Below are positions 19,326 to 27,778 of a DNA stretch of 64,000 bases, piece after piece (the stretch's first letter is position 1; the number at the start of each line of letters is the position of its first letter). The translations under genes and the position numbers were made by a program. The notes beneath the pieces were generated by a model. That model saw nothing but the letters and a program-made list of their open reading frames with translations. It did no database searches and was not told the DNA's origin. Source of the DNA: Tritrichomonas musculus (lineage: Eukaryota > Parabasalia > Tritrichomonadida > Tritrichomonadidae); contig JAPFFF010000001.1 of assembly GCA_039105265.1 (NCBI GenBank), positions 6,820,001 to 6,884,000 on the forward strand, written 5' to 3'.

Positions 19326-21620
19326 ATGTCAAAACAAGATAAAAATAATTCATCTGATAGCTTTGAATTAGATTTAAGTAATATTGATGATGAAACTATA
19401 TTTGACAGTGAGGTATCTAAACCTGATGATGATGAAGATGAACTAGAGGACCCGATAGATTATTTTAAGAAAACGTTTCTCAATACATACAAACTAGAAC
19501 ACCCCAATGATTTAATTAATTTGTTGTATCAAATACAAAACAATGAATATACAGGAAGAAGTGTCGGAAAGATTCGTGAAATGAAAGTTAAGTTTCGTCG
19601 ATTTGTTTCATTGATGAACAAAATCAATGCAGGTATTAAAAGTAAAGGCAATCAATTCCTTAGTTTAAGAGAGTACACAACAGATAAAAAAAGTCTTGAT
19701 ACAATTATCAATTACTTTAATATTGTTGTCAACGATGATTTAAATTATAGCTCTGACGGTTTTCGTTCATCACCCATCAAACCACCGAGAAAGAGTCAAA
19801 CACCACAAACCACCAAAGGAAGAAGAAAGAGAACAAGCATACATGAACCAACACCTGACAGCAATAAACGAAGAACACCAAGAAGAAAACGCATAACTCC
19901 GAGTGATGATGAAAATGACTCGACAATACAATTGCCTAAAGACAGTGAAGATTCATTACTTAATATAACATTAAGCGAATCAGATTCTGAGTCATTAATA
20001 TTGAAAAACGATGATTTATCTGATTCTTTTATTGAACCATCAAAGGAACACAATAAAAATAATTTTTCAACTAATAAAATGGCAGACGACAACAACAATA
20101 ATAACGGACCTCTTCAATCATTATATGATGATGAATTAGATGATTGGCGCGATGATAATGAAGCAGCAACCGAAGCATACAGATATACAAAAACACCTGC
20201 AAAACAACCATACAAATATGATGATGATGAAGAAGAAGCACAAGAAATTAAATCACCTTTTGCAAGGAAATACAAAGGATATGCAGAAGATAACAAAGCA
20301 GATGATGAAATACTTGATGAATTAATAAGAAATGCAAAGCAACCCTCAAAGAATACTCGCGGACGTCGTGATAAAAAAGATATGCCTCTTGTTAACTCAA
20401 CATTAAAGGATTCATTTGACAAGCTTGAAATACCTCGGGTTGGTGGTAATATATCCTATTACAGAGATAAATTTATTGATATGATTATTAACGGAAACTT
20501 CAGAATCAAATACATTCCGAATGCAGCTTGTCGTGATACAGCTATTGAATACTGTAAGAATTCAGTTGATAAAGACGGTAAACCAAGATATCGTTTATTA
20601 CCAGAAAATGCCAAAGACCCGTTAGGAAACTCAATAACAGACTTGAACGGTGATAAAGTTGATGATGTTGTTTTAATTGATAGGAACGGTAATCCTTCAA
20701 TCATTAACGGATACAAGCTTGTATTTGCTTCTCCTTACAAGAAAGTTTGGAAATCTGTTATTAAAACAAAACAAGAAAGAAAAGAAATGCCGTTCAATAA
20801 ATGGATTCAATCATTATTTGATAAAGATATCAAGAAAATTGATTGGGATGCTGGTCAATACAAATTAACAAAGGGAAAAGAAATGCAAGAGCTAGAAAAT
20901 TATTACGGTCCTATGGGTCTGGGAAAAGCAAGAGTCAGCAAACGTATTACACCAAGTTCTTATTGGTCATCAATCTTTTCTAAAGTCTGGAAAGTGTATT
21001 GGAATGACGAACAATTCTTTGTATTATCTCCTTTGAAGAAACTCATCAATTACCTTGCTGTATCAAATATGTTATTTGCTTATCTCTTTGATGCTCCTTT
21101 CAAAGAACTAATTCAAGACAATAAGTTCAATGGAAAGATATTAACATATGAACAATGGTCATATTGGAAACAACAGAACAATAAAGAATATGTTTCAGTA
21201 TTAGGAAAGAATGTTCAATCATATGTTGAGAAGATTATTGATAAAGCTATTGATATCACATCAGGAGAATTAAAGGCTGAACCAAGTAATTGGGGTAAAC
21301 AATTTACTGAATTAATGCATTACATTGATTATGTTGTCTTTGGTGTTGGTTTCAATGTTGATGTAAGTAAGCAAGAAGGATATAACAGGTTGAAACGAAA
21401 TGCAGAAGGAATTAAAGAAGCAACGCCAGAAGATATTAAGAACGTTAAAGATAATTTCATTAAACGAATCACCGCAGCAATAGAAAGAGATATATATCCA
21501 AATTGTGGATACACAGCATTCAAAGCACAACTCAAAGAAAGTAAATTGCAGAACAAAAATAAATATGATAATTTTGCTGTTAATCTTAAACCATTACATC
21601 AAAGAATGAATAATGAATAA
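19326..21620 (+). CDS. Large protein with disordered acidic/basic N-terminus, unknown (Polinton)
   Basis: A 764-residue protein. Residues 1-50 are Asp/Glu-rich, and 50-145 form a helical domain. About 155-190 are strongly basic (GRRKRT, RRTPRRKR), which could be DNA-binding or nuclear targeting. About 200-250 are acidic. A poly-Asn stretch follows an internal Met at 252. The C-terminal 390 residues are globular, with a calcium-loop-like DLNGDKVDD near 438-446 followed by VNGY-like INGYKL. No family is firmly recognised. A virion or terminal-protein role is possible. It abuts the convergent gene (stops at 21618-21620 and 21621-21623). Confidence 0.75.
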   Translation: MSKQDKNNSSDSFELDLSNIDDETIFDSEVSKPDDDEDELEDPIDYFKKTFLNTYKLEHPNDLINLLYQIQNNEYTGRSVGKIREMKVKFRRFVSLMNKINAGIKSKGNQFLSLREYTTDKKSLDTIINYFNIVVNDDLNYSSDGFRSSPIKPPRKSQTPQTTKGRRKRTSIHEPTPDSNKRRTPRRKRITPSDDENDSTIQLPKDSEDSLLNITLSESDSESLILKNDDLSDSFIEPSKEHNKNNFSTNKMADDNNNNNGPLQSLYDDELDDWRDDNEAATEAYRYTKTPAKQPYKYDDDEEEAQEIKSPFARKYKGYAEDNKADDEILDELIRNAKQPSKNTRGRRDKKDMPLVNSTLKDSFDKLEIPRVGGNISYYRDKFIDMIINGNFRIKYIPNAACRDTAIEYCKNSVDKDGKPRYRLLPENAKDPLGNSITDLNGDKVDDVVLIDRNGNPSIINGYKLVFASPYKKVWKSVIKTKQERKEMPFNKWIQSLFDKDIKKIDWDAGQYKLTKGKEMQELENYYGPMGLGKARVSKRITPSSYWSSIFSKVWKVYWNDEQFFVLSPLKKLINYLAVSNMLFAYLFDAPFKELIQDNKFNGKILTYEQWSYWKQQNNKEYVSVLGKNVQSYVEKIIDKAIDITSGELKAEPSNWGKQFTELMHYIDYVVFGVGFNVDVSKQEGYNRLKRNAEGIKEATPEDIKNVKDNFIKRITAAIERDIYPNCGYTAFKAQLKESKLQNKNKYDNFAVNLKPLHQRMNNE

Positions 21621-22742
21621 TTAATTTAAATCAAAACCTCCATTATTGTTATTATTATTATTATTATTATTTTTGTCATTTGGGTCTGAAACGATTCTAA
21701 AACTAAAACGTTTTGTTGATTGTGGTTGTTTCTTCTGGTCTTGCTGATTATCAAGTGAATTTGACAAGTCTTCAAAAGTATCATTATTTATGTTTTGTTG
21801 TCGTTCAGAATAATTTGATGTCTTATTAGGATTTGGTGTTTCAAAATAAAAGCCTTGTGATTGATTTTGATTTCTTACATGCCAATCGTCTTCAATTTCC
21901 ATAGGTTCATAGCTTGTTGGATAATTTGGTTTTGTACTTATGGCTGATGCTGAAAAATGAACTTTGTTATCATTTTCTTTTGATTTATGCTTTCTTGGTG
22001 GATTGGGAGTTAATGATTTAATATTTTCTGTTGTTTCATTTGCTGTTGTTTCGTTATCGGGTTTTATATTTGGTTTGAATATAGGATATTCAGTGAATAT
22101 AGTATCATTTCGAAAACCTAAATGTGCAGGTTTCTTCGGTTTATAATTCGTATTTTGATTTAAATCGTTCATTGTTTGTATTCTAATATCATTGGTGTCA
22201 GAACCTGGTTCTGTGTTATCATAGAAATCAATTATCGGTATTAAGTTTGGATTATCATAAACGGTGAATGATATATATGTTTTATTTGCATTAGGATTAT
22301 AACCTGTATCAGCTGCAGTAATTATATTATTAAATGCATTCATGAATACCTCATAAGTAAAAGCGAAATTTACTCTATTAAAATAAGCTTCACCATCATA
22401 TTCTACATAATAATTTGTTATATCTTTAGGTGTGTTATCATTTAATAATACAAATACAGGTTCTTGAAATCCTGGTAGTATCTTTCGTATAAATATGTAT
22501 GACGGATTATAAATTCCATCACCAATTAAATATAACATCCATGCAGGTCTAGTCGTTAATGTTGTACCTTTATAAATACTTTGAACTTGCCTCGGAAATG
22601 TAAAAGTTGATGGAAAAATATAAATTGACCTTGATTCAGTAGTCGTAATCATAGCAAATGCAATCGGTGCTACACCATTAATTTTATAATTGCTCATATC
22701 AGCCAATTGATTCGGATTTAAATAAAATACATGAGAATTCAT
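21621..22742 (-). CDS. Virion-type hypothetical protein, minor capsid candidate (Polinton)
   Basis: A 373-residue protein. Residues 1-175 look like a beta-rich globular domain (alternating hydrophobic residues with many Tyr, Phe, Thr, Pro). About 190-373 are disordered, Asn/Pro/Ser/Thr-rich, and end in a run of ten Asn. It lies in the minus-strand block with the 116-residue gene, integrase and capsid. In other Polintons the minor capsid (penton) protein is a single jelly-roll close to the major capsid gene, so that is my best guess from context. I see no sequence motif that proves it. Confidence 0.6.
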   Translation of the reverse strand: MNSHVFYLNPNQLADMSNYKINGVAPIAFAMITTTESRSIYIFPSTFTFPRQVQSIYKGTTLTTRPAWMLYLIGDGIYNPSYIFIRKILPGFQEPVFVLLNDNTPKDITNYYVEYDGEAYFNRVNFAFTYEVFMNAFNNIITAADTGYNPNANKTYISFTVYDNPNLIPIIDFYDNTEPGSDTNDIRIQTMNDLNQNTNYKPKKPAHLGFRNDTIFTEYPIFKPNIKPDNETTANETTENIKSLTPNPPRKHKSKENDNKVHFSASAISTKPNYPTSYEPMEIEDDWHVRNQNQSQGFYFETPNPNKTSNYSERQQNINNDTFEDLSNSLDNQQDQKKQPQSTKRFSFRIVSDPNDKNNNNNNNNNNGGFDLN

Positions 22743-22754
22743 TTTGAATAGTCA

Positions 22755-23105
22755 TTAATAAATCAAAAGACAACTGAATATAAATGATTCAGGTTCAATA
22801 ACGTTTCCTTTCATGTCTGTGAACCATAAATGATACTCTTTTTTTGTGTTGTTCAGACATTCATATTTTCGATATTTCGTTTGTCTTCTGTTAGCAAGCA
22901 TAATGAAATGGTCGCAGAAAGGCATGAATTCAACAATATCTGAATGAACCATCAAATCACCGACAATATGTTGATTGACAACAGCACCACAATACTGAAC
23001 AACAATGTACTTCTTGTTGCGACTATAAACGAAATCATCAGGAAGATTAAAATCTTTTGATTGTGTGTGATAGTATCGTTTAGTTGTGTTTTGTTTAGCT
23101 TTCAT
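22755..23105 (-). CDS. Small beta-rich protein overlapping the integrase end (Polinton)
   Basis: A 116-residue protein with a basic N-terminus and an apparent all-beta core (alternating pattern around YIVVQYCGAVV and FIFSCLLIY at the very end). The hydrophobic end on a beta-strand and the VGDLMVHSDIVEF block recall a jelly-roll-type virion protein. That comes from memory of the pattern only. Its start overlaps the integrase stop by 11 bp, so it may be expressed from the same transcript. It lies 12 bp before the 373-residue gene. Confidence 0.6.
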   Translation of the reverse strand: MKAKQNTTKRYYHTQSKDFNLPDDFVYSRNKKYIVVQYCGAVVNQHIVGDLMVHSDIVEFMPFCDHFIMLANRRQTKYRKYECLNNTKKEYHLWFTDMKGNVIEPESFIFSCLLIY

Positions 23106-24171
23106 TTTGCGTTTTATAAGTCAAAAAGAATATTTTATAATCATCATTCAAAGCATCTATTGATGAACAAACATATTTTGTGTACATGATTGGTACAGTT
23201 ATTATTGTTTTATTCTTCAATGTTTTGTTAGTTTGACGTAAAGGATTTAATAGTTTACATTTAACGTTTCCAGACTCATAGCAAATGAATTCAGCGAGTT
23301 CATTGAACACTCTTCTTCGCTTTTCATGTTTCTTTTCTGTTTTTCCGTAATCGGTGTGAATGAGTATTATATTTTTGGGCTTGTATGACAGAAGACCTTT
23401 AAATCGTTGTTTTTGTTGAATCTCTTTCAATTGCATTGATTTGGTTCTTATGTATTGCCATTCAAGGTCGCGGTCATCTTGCATCTGTTGAGGTGTTAGA
23501 TAAATGTATTTTGATTGTCGTTTGTCAAGGTATTCATCGGTTTCTTCGTCAAATGATGTGTATAAAGGATTCAATAAGCGAAGAGATGCATGAGGTGTGT
23601 TATTGTACCATTCAACCGTTTGTTGTATCAATACATTGTTTGTCATTCGTTGTTGTGATTGACCGAAAGCATTTCGTAATGTTCTGATTACTGCATCGAC
23701 ACATTTATGTGCATTTGTGAAAGGTGAATCATCAATGATTAACTTTATTTTGTTTGGTGCTTTGAATTTAATTGACGGTTTGTCTGATTGATATCGCTCT
23801 TTACCGTTGCAATAACTTTTGAATGCATTTGATATGAAAGCCTTTTCACCATCACATTTAATCGTTTCAATTCTGATATTCCTTTTATTGACTAGTTTAT
23901 CAATTACTTTGATTACATACAACTCAGATTTGTAATCAATTGGTTCAACAATTAAGTATTTGGTGTTTACATTGATTAGGACGAGATAAGCTTTGTTTAA
24001 TGCAAACATTATATCCATTTCCCAACAATGAGGCTCAAATGAGAAGTCAGGTTTTGATAGTTTCTTTACTGTTTTCAATTGGTAATCTGGTATGTATGGC
24101 TCGGTTTTAATGTTTGTGTCTTTGATGTACTTATATTTAGATTTGAAAGGATAGTTGATTGATTCATTCAT
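23095..24171 (-). CDS. INT: Retroviral-type integrase (Polinton)
   Basis: A 358-residue protein. The rve-type catalytic core lies at about 45-210, with acidic active-site blocks visible at WEMDIMF and IKCDGEKAF and in the helix before VIRTLRNAFG. The WYNNTPHASL block that closes integrase cores follows. About 215-358 form a basic C-terminal part likely to contact DNA or chromatin. It cuts and joins the element's ends to target DNA and makes the 6-bp duplication seen at both flanks. The family's usual length is 300-400 residues. It sits between the capsid gene and the 116-residue gene on the minus strand. Confidence 0.93.
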   Translation of the reverse strand: MNESINYPFKSKYKYIKDTNIKTEPYIPDYQLKTVKKLSKPDFSFEPHCWEMDIMFALNKAYLVLINVNTKYLIVEPIDYKSELYVIKVIDKLVNKRNIRIETIKCDGEKAFISNAFKSYCNGKERYQSDKPSIKFKAPNKIKLIIDDSPFTNAHKCVDAVIRTLRNAFGQSQQRMTNNVLIQQTVEWYNNTPHASLRLLNPLYTSFDEETDEYLDKRQSKYIYLTPQQMQDDRDLEWQYIRTKSMQLKEIQQKQRFKGLLSYKPKNIILIHTDYGKTEKKHEKRRRVFNELAEFICYESGNVKCKLLNPLRQTNKTLKNKTIITVPIMYTKYVCSSIDALNDDYKIFFLTYKTQNES

Positions 24172-24229
24172 TTGAATCGCAAAAATAAAGCATTCATTAA
24201 TGATTATTATTTAATGAAAATCAATTTGT

Positions 24230-26095
24230 TTATTCATTTGCTTGACTTCCTTGTGGTGTTCCGTCATCAACATATTCTAAACCGTCCAAAGAAAGTTTGA
24301 AATATGTGTCGCGACACAAACATAACTGAACTGGTGGCGGATGTACCGTACCTTCTTCATTGACATTATAATATGTATCATTCTTTCCTGTATGAATTGG
24401 TTGACCATTGATTTGAATTTGAACGTTTCCAAATCCCCCGTCAAGACCGTCATAACAATATCCTGCACTCGCTCGTTCAGTTTGAATATTGAAAACAAAT
24501 GATGTTGCATCACTTAATGTATTCTTGTATCTTGTTCCTTCTGAGTTGTTCTTTGGCATTGTGAAACTGTCTTCAAACTCTTTTGTGCATTGTAATGTAA
24601 TGGCATCAAGGTCGCCAGCAGTTAATTGATTCTCAAAGAATCTTGCACCGATTGTGTCAACGTTTTCATCTGGAAAGTTCTTGCCACCAATGTTGAGATA
24701 ACAGTTTTGATAAACAGGGTTTTCAAATACAGTCAAATCATTATGATGTTTTGGAAACAGTACAGACATCGTGGTCACGTTAATCAATGGAATGTTTAAA
24801 GTTGATTTGATTCCGTTTTGAGCTGCAGCAATAGGGAAAGCATGATAATCAACCTTTTGTGATGGAATGATGATACCTTCTCGAAGAATGTCTTCAATTC
24901 CTTGTCTTGTTGCTTCACAAACACCGTAGCCCTGCATATTAGATTTGCAAAGTGTGATTGTCATTTGATTGCATGTTAATACAGCCTTTTGTGATTCATA
25001 TTTCTTCATTATTGGTGTTTCTTCAACGATTTCAATTGTATAATAGTCTAACATATCTTTAACTCCTTTATTTTCATTATCTGGGTTGTGTCTTGCAATC
25101 TCTCTCAAGTCAGCAGTTCGTTTAATACCAAATCTTTCATATTCTTCATCTGTGAAATCAAATTCTAGCTCAATTGGTTCCGAATTAATTGGTGTGTGTT
25201 CATCACAAATATTATATTTGAATTTGATTGATTTATCAAGAACACCAGGTATCAATGCTTCATTTCCAATTTGTGTGAACTGTCTCTTAAGTTTTCCTTT
25301 AGCTTTCAATTCACGTAATTGCTCAAGTTGTTTCATTGATATCTTGTCATCATCTTCGAGGAATGCTTTTGTTTCAGCAACTGTGTAAGGGTCTAATACT
25401 GCCCAAACAAGACCAGCGGGGCTAACTTGAAAACGAATAGCTAAATCACCAATGATTCCGTTAGGGAATAAATCAAATGCTTGTAATGCGAGCAAGTCAT
25501 CAAAAGGTATATTCAAATCAAATTCACACTCAGCTCTTCCATTATCTTTGAAAGAATTAAGATTAACATAAACTCCTGCATGTGTTTGTGAATAGTTGCT
25601 AATGTTTTCCCATAATGAATGAACGAATCGACGTCTTTTCTTTTCTGTTTCAGGTTTGAGAACTGAATACAGGAATCCTTCACGAATTGATTCATTCTGT
25701 TGATATCCGACATTGACATTATTATGAAGAATCTCTAACCTGTCAAACAATTGATTTGATGATTTGAAACCAACAAATAATTTATAAAGATTTTCAGGGT
25801 CTTCAATCGCTTTAAGCTTTGCAATGTCTGTGCTTAATTGAAGATTCAATTTGACGTGAAATGTTAAGAAACCTTTATCAATATCACTGATGAAGTGGTC
25901 AGGATGTGTTAAACTGATTTGTGAATACTGTCCTTGATGAAATGGAGCAGGTTGGTCATGACAATCAACTGTCCTAAATGAAAATGAACGTGTTCCATCA
26001 TTAACGTTAATAATGTTGCGCATTTCCTTGAACGCACCTAATACATTTCCTGTCTCTATTTGATAATTATGAGCTCTATCGTTTCTGTATAACAT
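24230..26095 (-). CDS. MCP: Major capsid protein candidate, double jelly-roll type (Polinton)
   Basis: A 621-residue protein. It has a beta-rich sequence with long stretches of alternating hydrophobics, no membrane segment, and a Pro/Gly-rich end. Size and position (next to integrase and minor virion candidates, with a packaging ATPase in the same element) match the double jelly-roll major capsid proteins of Polintons. Blocks such as FISDIDKGFLTFHVKL and IPLINVTTMSVLFPKHHND fit jelly-roll strands. The start is preceded by ATCATAAATG, the same leader as the polymerase gene. Assignment is by context and fold pattern; a profile or structure search would settle it. Confidence 0.65.
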   Translation of the reverse strand: MLYRNDRAHNYQIETGNVLGAFKEMRNIINVNDGTRSFSFRTVDCHDQPAPFHQGQYSQISLTHPDHFISDIDKGFLTFHVKLNLQLSTDIAKLKAIEDPENLYKLFVGFKSSNQLFDRLEILHNNVNVGYQQNESIREGFLYSVLKPETEKKRRRFVHSLWENISNYSQTHAGVYVNLNSFKDNGRAECEFDLNIPFDDLLALQAFDLFPNGIIGDLAIRFQVSPAGLVWAVLDPYTVAETKAFLEDDDKISMKQLEQLRELKAKGKLKRQFTQIGNEALIPGVLDKSIKFKYNICDEHTPINSEPIELEFDFTDEEYERFGIKRTADLREIARHNPDNENKGVKDMLDYYTIEIVEETPIMKKYESQKAVLTCNQMTITLCKSNMQGYGVCEATRQGIEDILREGIIIPSQKVDYHAFPIAAAQNGIKSTLNIPLINVTTMSVLFPKHHNDLTVFENPVYQNCYLNIGGKNFPDENVDTIGARFFENQLTAGDLDAITLQCTKEFEDSFTMPKNNSEGTRYKNTLSDATSFVFNIQTERASAGYCYDGLDGGFGNVQIQINGQPIHTGKNDTYYNVNEEGTVHPPPVQLCLCRDTYFKLSLDGLEYVDDGTPQGSQANE

Positions 26096-26149
26096 TTATG
26101 ATTTAATAAAAAGAATCAATATATTATCTCTTTTATTTACTCTTAAAAT
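26096..26149. promoter_or_regulatory. Divergent promoter, capsid / amphipathic protein
   Basis: A 54-bp AT-rich spacer between the divergent starts of the capsid candidate and the 84-residue protein. The capsid side has the initiator-like TCATAA directly before ATG. Both products are probably virion proteins, so shared late expression from this short region is plausible. Confidence 0.35.
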
Positions 26150-26404
26150 ATGGGTATAGGTATATTCAACAAGATAAAGAACGGTTTTAGAAAACTAGCC
26201 AACAAAGTCAAAGACACAGCACAAAAAGTCGTTGAAAAGCTTCCTCAAGTTGTTAACGTTGGAAGACAAATCATTGATAAAGTTAAACCGATTACTGGTC
26301 TCATTCCTGGTGTTGGTCAGGTAGTTGATTTCGTTGATAGAGGACTCAGTTATGCTGATAAAGCTGGTAAAGTTGGTAAATCAATTTTAGATAAAGTTGG
26401 GTAA
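26150..26404 (+). CDS. Small basic amphipathic protein, possible pVI-like membrane-active virion protein
   Basis: An 84-residue protein starting MGIGIFNKIKNGFRKLANKV. Residues 3-30 form a strongly amphipathic basic helix. About 35-84 are Gly/Val/Ile-rich (ITGLIPGVGQVVDFVDRG). Glycine at position 2 followed by a small residue permits N-myristoylation. The pattern recalls small capsid-internal proteins of adenovirus and Polintons that disrupt membranes or cement the capsid. It is divergent from the capsid gene, which supports a virion role. Family identity is inference. Confidence 0.65.
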   Translation: MGIGIFNKIKNGFRKLANKVKDTAQKVVEKLPQVVNVGRQIIDKVKPITGLIPGVGQVVDFVDRGLSYADKAGKVGKSILDKVG

Positions 26405-26434
26405 ATATAATGAAACGTTTTAAATTGAATACAA

Positions 26435-26974
26435 ATGAATGAAAACATTAATGAACTTAAAGTAATAAACGAAAACATTAATGAATCAAAAGTGTTTAAA
26501 TCAGTTGAAGAGTTCAATTTGTTCTATCAAAAGAATATCGAGCAAATGAAAACACAAACGACTAACTATTTGAACAAGATTTATAAAATCATCACTAATG
26601 ACGGCAATGAATACAAAATCACTAAACGTAATTGCAAAGACGGCAAACGATGTGATGGCGACATTTATTTGAAGAAAGTTGGGAACACAATCACTAAAAC
26701 ACTTGAAAACGATAACATCAAAGCTGATATAAATATGCTCAGAGAAACAGTTAATGCTATATCTACCAAGACCGATGCTATCGATGAACTTCGCGATTTG
26801 TTTGACAGTAAGTTGATTCACGTTGATATCATCATTAAACAGCTCATCGATAAAAATAAAATACTTGAAGAACATATCAATAAGCTTTCAAATGTTGTTG
26901 ACCAACAATCAAAAGTCATTAATGAATATGTATTAAATGTTGTTGCTCCTGACAACCACCGAATGATTAAGTGA
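26435..26974 (+). CDS. Coiled-coil protein, 179 aa (Polinton)
   Basis: A 179-residue protein. The N-terminus has a tandem repeat (NENINELKVI / NENINESKVF). About 50-85 form a small basic Lys/Cys-containing segment. About 90-170 form a long coiled coil (Ile, Leu and Asp/Lys heptads around IDELRDLFDSKLIHVDIIIK). It may trimerise and act as a stalk or scaffold. No family is recognised. It is 30 bp downstream of the amphipathic protein on the same strand, so the two may be coexpressed. Its end overlaps the convergent 77-residue gene by 42 bp. Confidence 0.65.
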   Translation: MNENINELKVINENINESKVFKSVEEFNLFYQKNIEQMKTQTTNYLNKIYKIITNDGNEYKITKRNCKDGKRCDGDIYLKKVGNTITKTLENDNIKADINMLRETVNAISTKTDAIDELRDLFDSKLIHVDIIIKQLIDKNKILEEHINKLSNVVDQQSKVINEYVLNVVAPDNHRMIK

Positions 26975-27166
26975 ATCATGATGATTTAATGATTTAGTCG
27001 TTTTTGGTGGAGGTTCATGAAATACATTACCTTTTTCATTATAACATTTCACTGTCGGTGCTGAGTTTATTTTTGTTCTCTTCTTTTGCATCATTAATTG
27101 TAATCTATCAAAATAGTTTTTGTGTTTATCATCATGAACGGTTCTCATTTGATTAATAGCAGACAT
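26933..27166 (-). CDS. Small hypothetical protein, 77 aa (Polinton)
   Basis: A 77-residue basic protein starting MSAINQMRTVHDDKHKNYF, with a Pro-rich middle (HEPPPKTTK) and a His/Asn-rich end. No family is recognised. It overlaps the 179-residue gene tail to tail by 42 bp and is divergent from the 75-residue gene with only 14 bp between the start codons. That supports it as a gene in such a compact element, but it is short, so confidence is moderate. Confidence 0.5.
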   Translation of the reverse strand: MSAINQMRTVHDDKHKNYFDRLQLMMQKKRTKINSAPTVKCYNEKGNVFHEPPPKTTKSLNHHDSLNHSVVVRSNNI

Positions 27167-27183
27167 TTAATTGTTATTAAATG
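27164..27183. promoter_or_regulatory. 20-bp palindromic divergent start region
   Basis: CATTTAATTGTTATTAAATG. The two arms CATTTAAT and ATTAAATG are exact reverse complements around a 4-bp centre, and each arm carries one of the two divergent ATGs. Any promoter between these genes must lie inside the coding starts or this palindrome. Confidence 0.45.
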
Positions 27184-27408
27184 AGTGAACTAACAGAATA
27201 CAAGAAAGAAATACCAGAATTAAAACGTATCAAACGAGGATTGAAAGAAAAGTGTTATGATTACAAACAATGTCTCAACAATATCAAATCAGGAATGTTG
27301 GGCTCTGATGGTCTTGCCGTTCGTGAGTCTCTTATTGAAGACATCAACAGCCTCAAAAATAAAGTTCATCAGCTTGAGAATGAATTAAATGAATTGTCTA
27401 ATAAATGA
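27181..27408 (+). CDS. Small coiled-coil protein, 75 aa, reaching into the right TIR
   Basis: A 75-residue helical protein (starting MSELTEYKKEIPELK) with a heptad-rich end (INSLKNKVHQLENELNEL). The last 55 bp lie inside the right terminal inverted repeat, so the left repeat carries the same bases without the gene. It overlaps the TIR gene on the other strand by 11 bp, tail to tail. It is probably a small oligomerising protein. No family is recognised. Confidence 0.6.
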   Translation: MSELTEYKKEIPELKRIKRGLKEKCYDYKQCLNNIKSGMLGSDGLAVRESLIEDINSLKNKVHQLENELNELSNK

Positions 27409-27604
27409 GTTCTTCAAGTTCAGCAATTAATTGAATAGGACCGTTGAATTTCTTTAGTTGTTCAATAAAGTGATTTATCTCTTTTAGTACTCCGTCAACA
27501 ACATCATCATTATCGTAGAGGTATTTTAATGCAGGTCTCCATCCTTTTAGCTTTTTGTTGATTCTATTAATGAGGGTGCTTAATTGTTCGGCTTGGTTTG
27601 ACAT
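27398..27604 (-). CDS. TIR-encoded small protein, right copy, unknown function
   Basis: Encodes the same 68 residues as 6813-7019, from the opposite strand and again pointing inward. The copies are kept identical by being in the terminal repeats, which linear protein-primed genomes often homogenise. Function is unknown. Confidence 0.7.
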   Translation of the reverse strand: MSNQAEQLSTLINRINKKLKGWRPALKYLYDNDDVVDGVLKEINHFIEQLKKFNGPIQLIAELEELIY

Positions 27605-27608
27605 TATA

Positions 27609-27624
27609 AATTGCTGATAAAAAA
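27609..27624 (-). promoter_or_regulatory. Shared leader motif (right TIR)
   Basis: Mirror copy of the 16-bp leader motif at 6793-6808, again 4 bp before the ATG of the TIR gene. Confidence 0.35.
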
Positions 27625-27778
27625 ATAAAAAATTTTTGAAAGTTCTATTTTTCGTTATTTTTCGTTGATGTTATTTTTGGTCAGGTTCAAAGATGTAAAT
27701 TCAAAGATGAATATTCAAAAGTAGCAACCGTTAACTTTAAACTTTATCTGACCTCCCAAATGCACACCCTTACTCTCT

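Larger units (their letters stand above)
6639..27778. mobile_element. Polinton/Maverick virus-like element, looks whole
   Basis: The element is 21,140 bp long. It is bounded by inverted repeats of 425 bp that I read as identical, starting AGAGAGTAAGGG, and flanked by a 6-bp duplication. It carries the hallmark set of the family: protein-primed DNA polymerase B, retroviral-type integrase, FtsK/HerA-like packaging ATPase and a major capsid candidate. It also has a fibre-like protein, KilA-N, HNH and small proteins. I could not recognise an adenain-like protease. All recognised genes are open over expected lengths, and I count no evident breaks. Identical termini and duplication point to a recent insertion. 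Base composition is less AT-rich than the host spacers. Confidence 0.95.
27354..27778 (-). repeat. Right terminal inverted repeat of the Polinton (425 bp)
   Basis: Reverse complement of 6639-7063. It contains the second copy of the 68-residue gene and of the leader motif. The inner boundary lies in the coding end of the 75-residue gene. Confidence 0.93.

Noticed and set aside
26501-26875. 124-residue minus-strand frame under the 179-residue gene
   Set aside because: Phe/Ile/Val-rich shadow of the coiled-coil gene on the other strand.
15369-27166. Adenain-type cysteine protease in the Polinton
   Set aside because: No protein shows a recognisable His-Asp/Glu-Cys pattern of that family. It may be too divergent for reading by eye.
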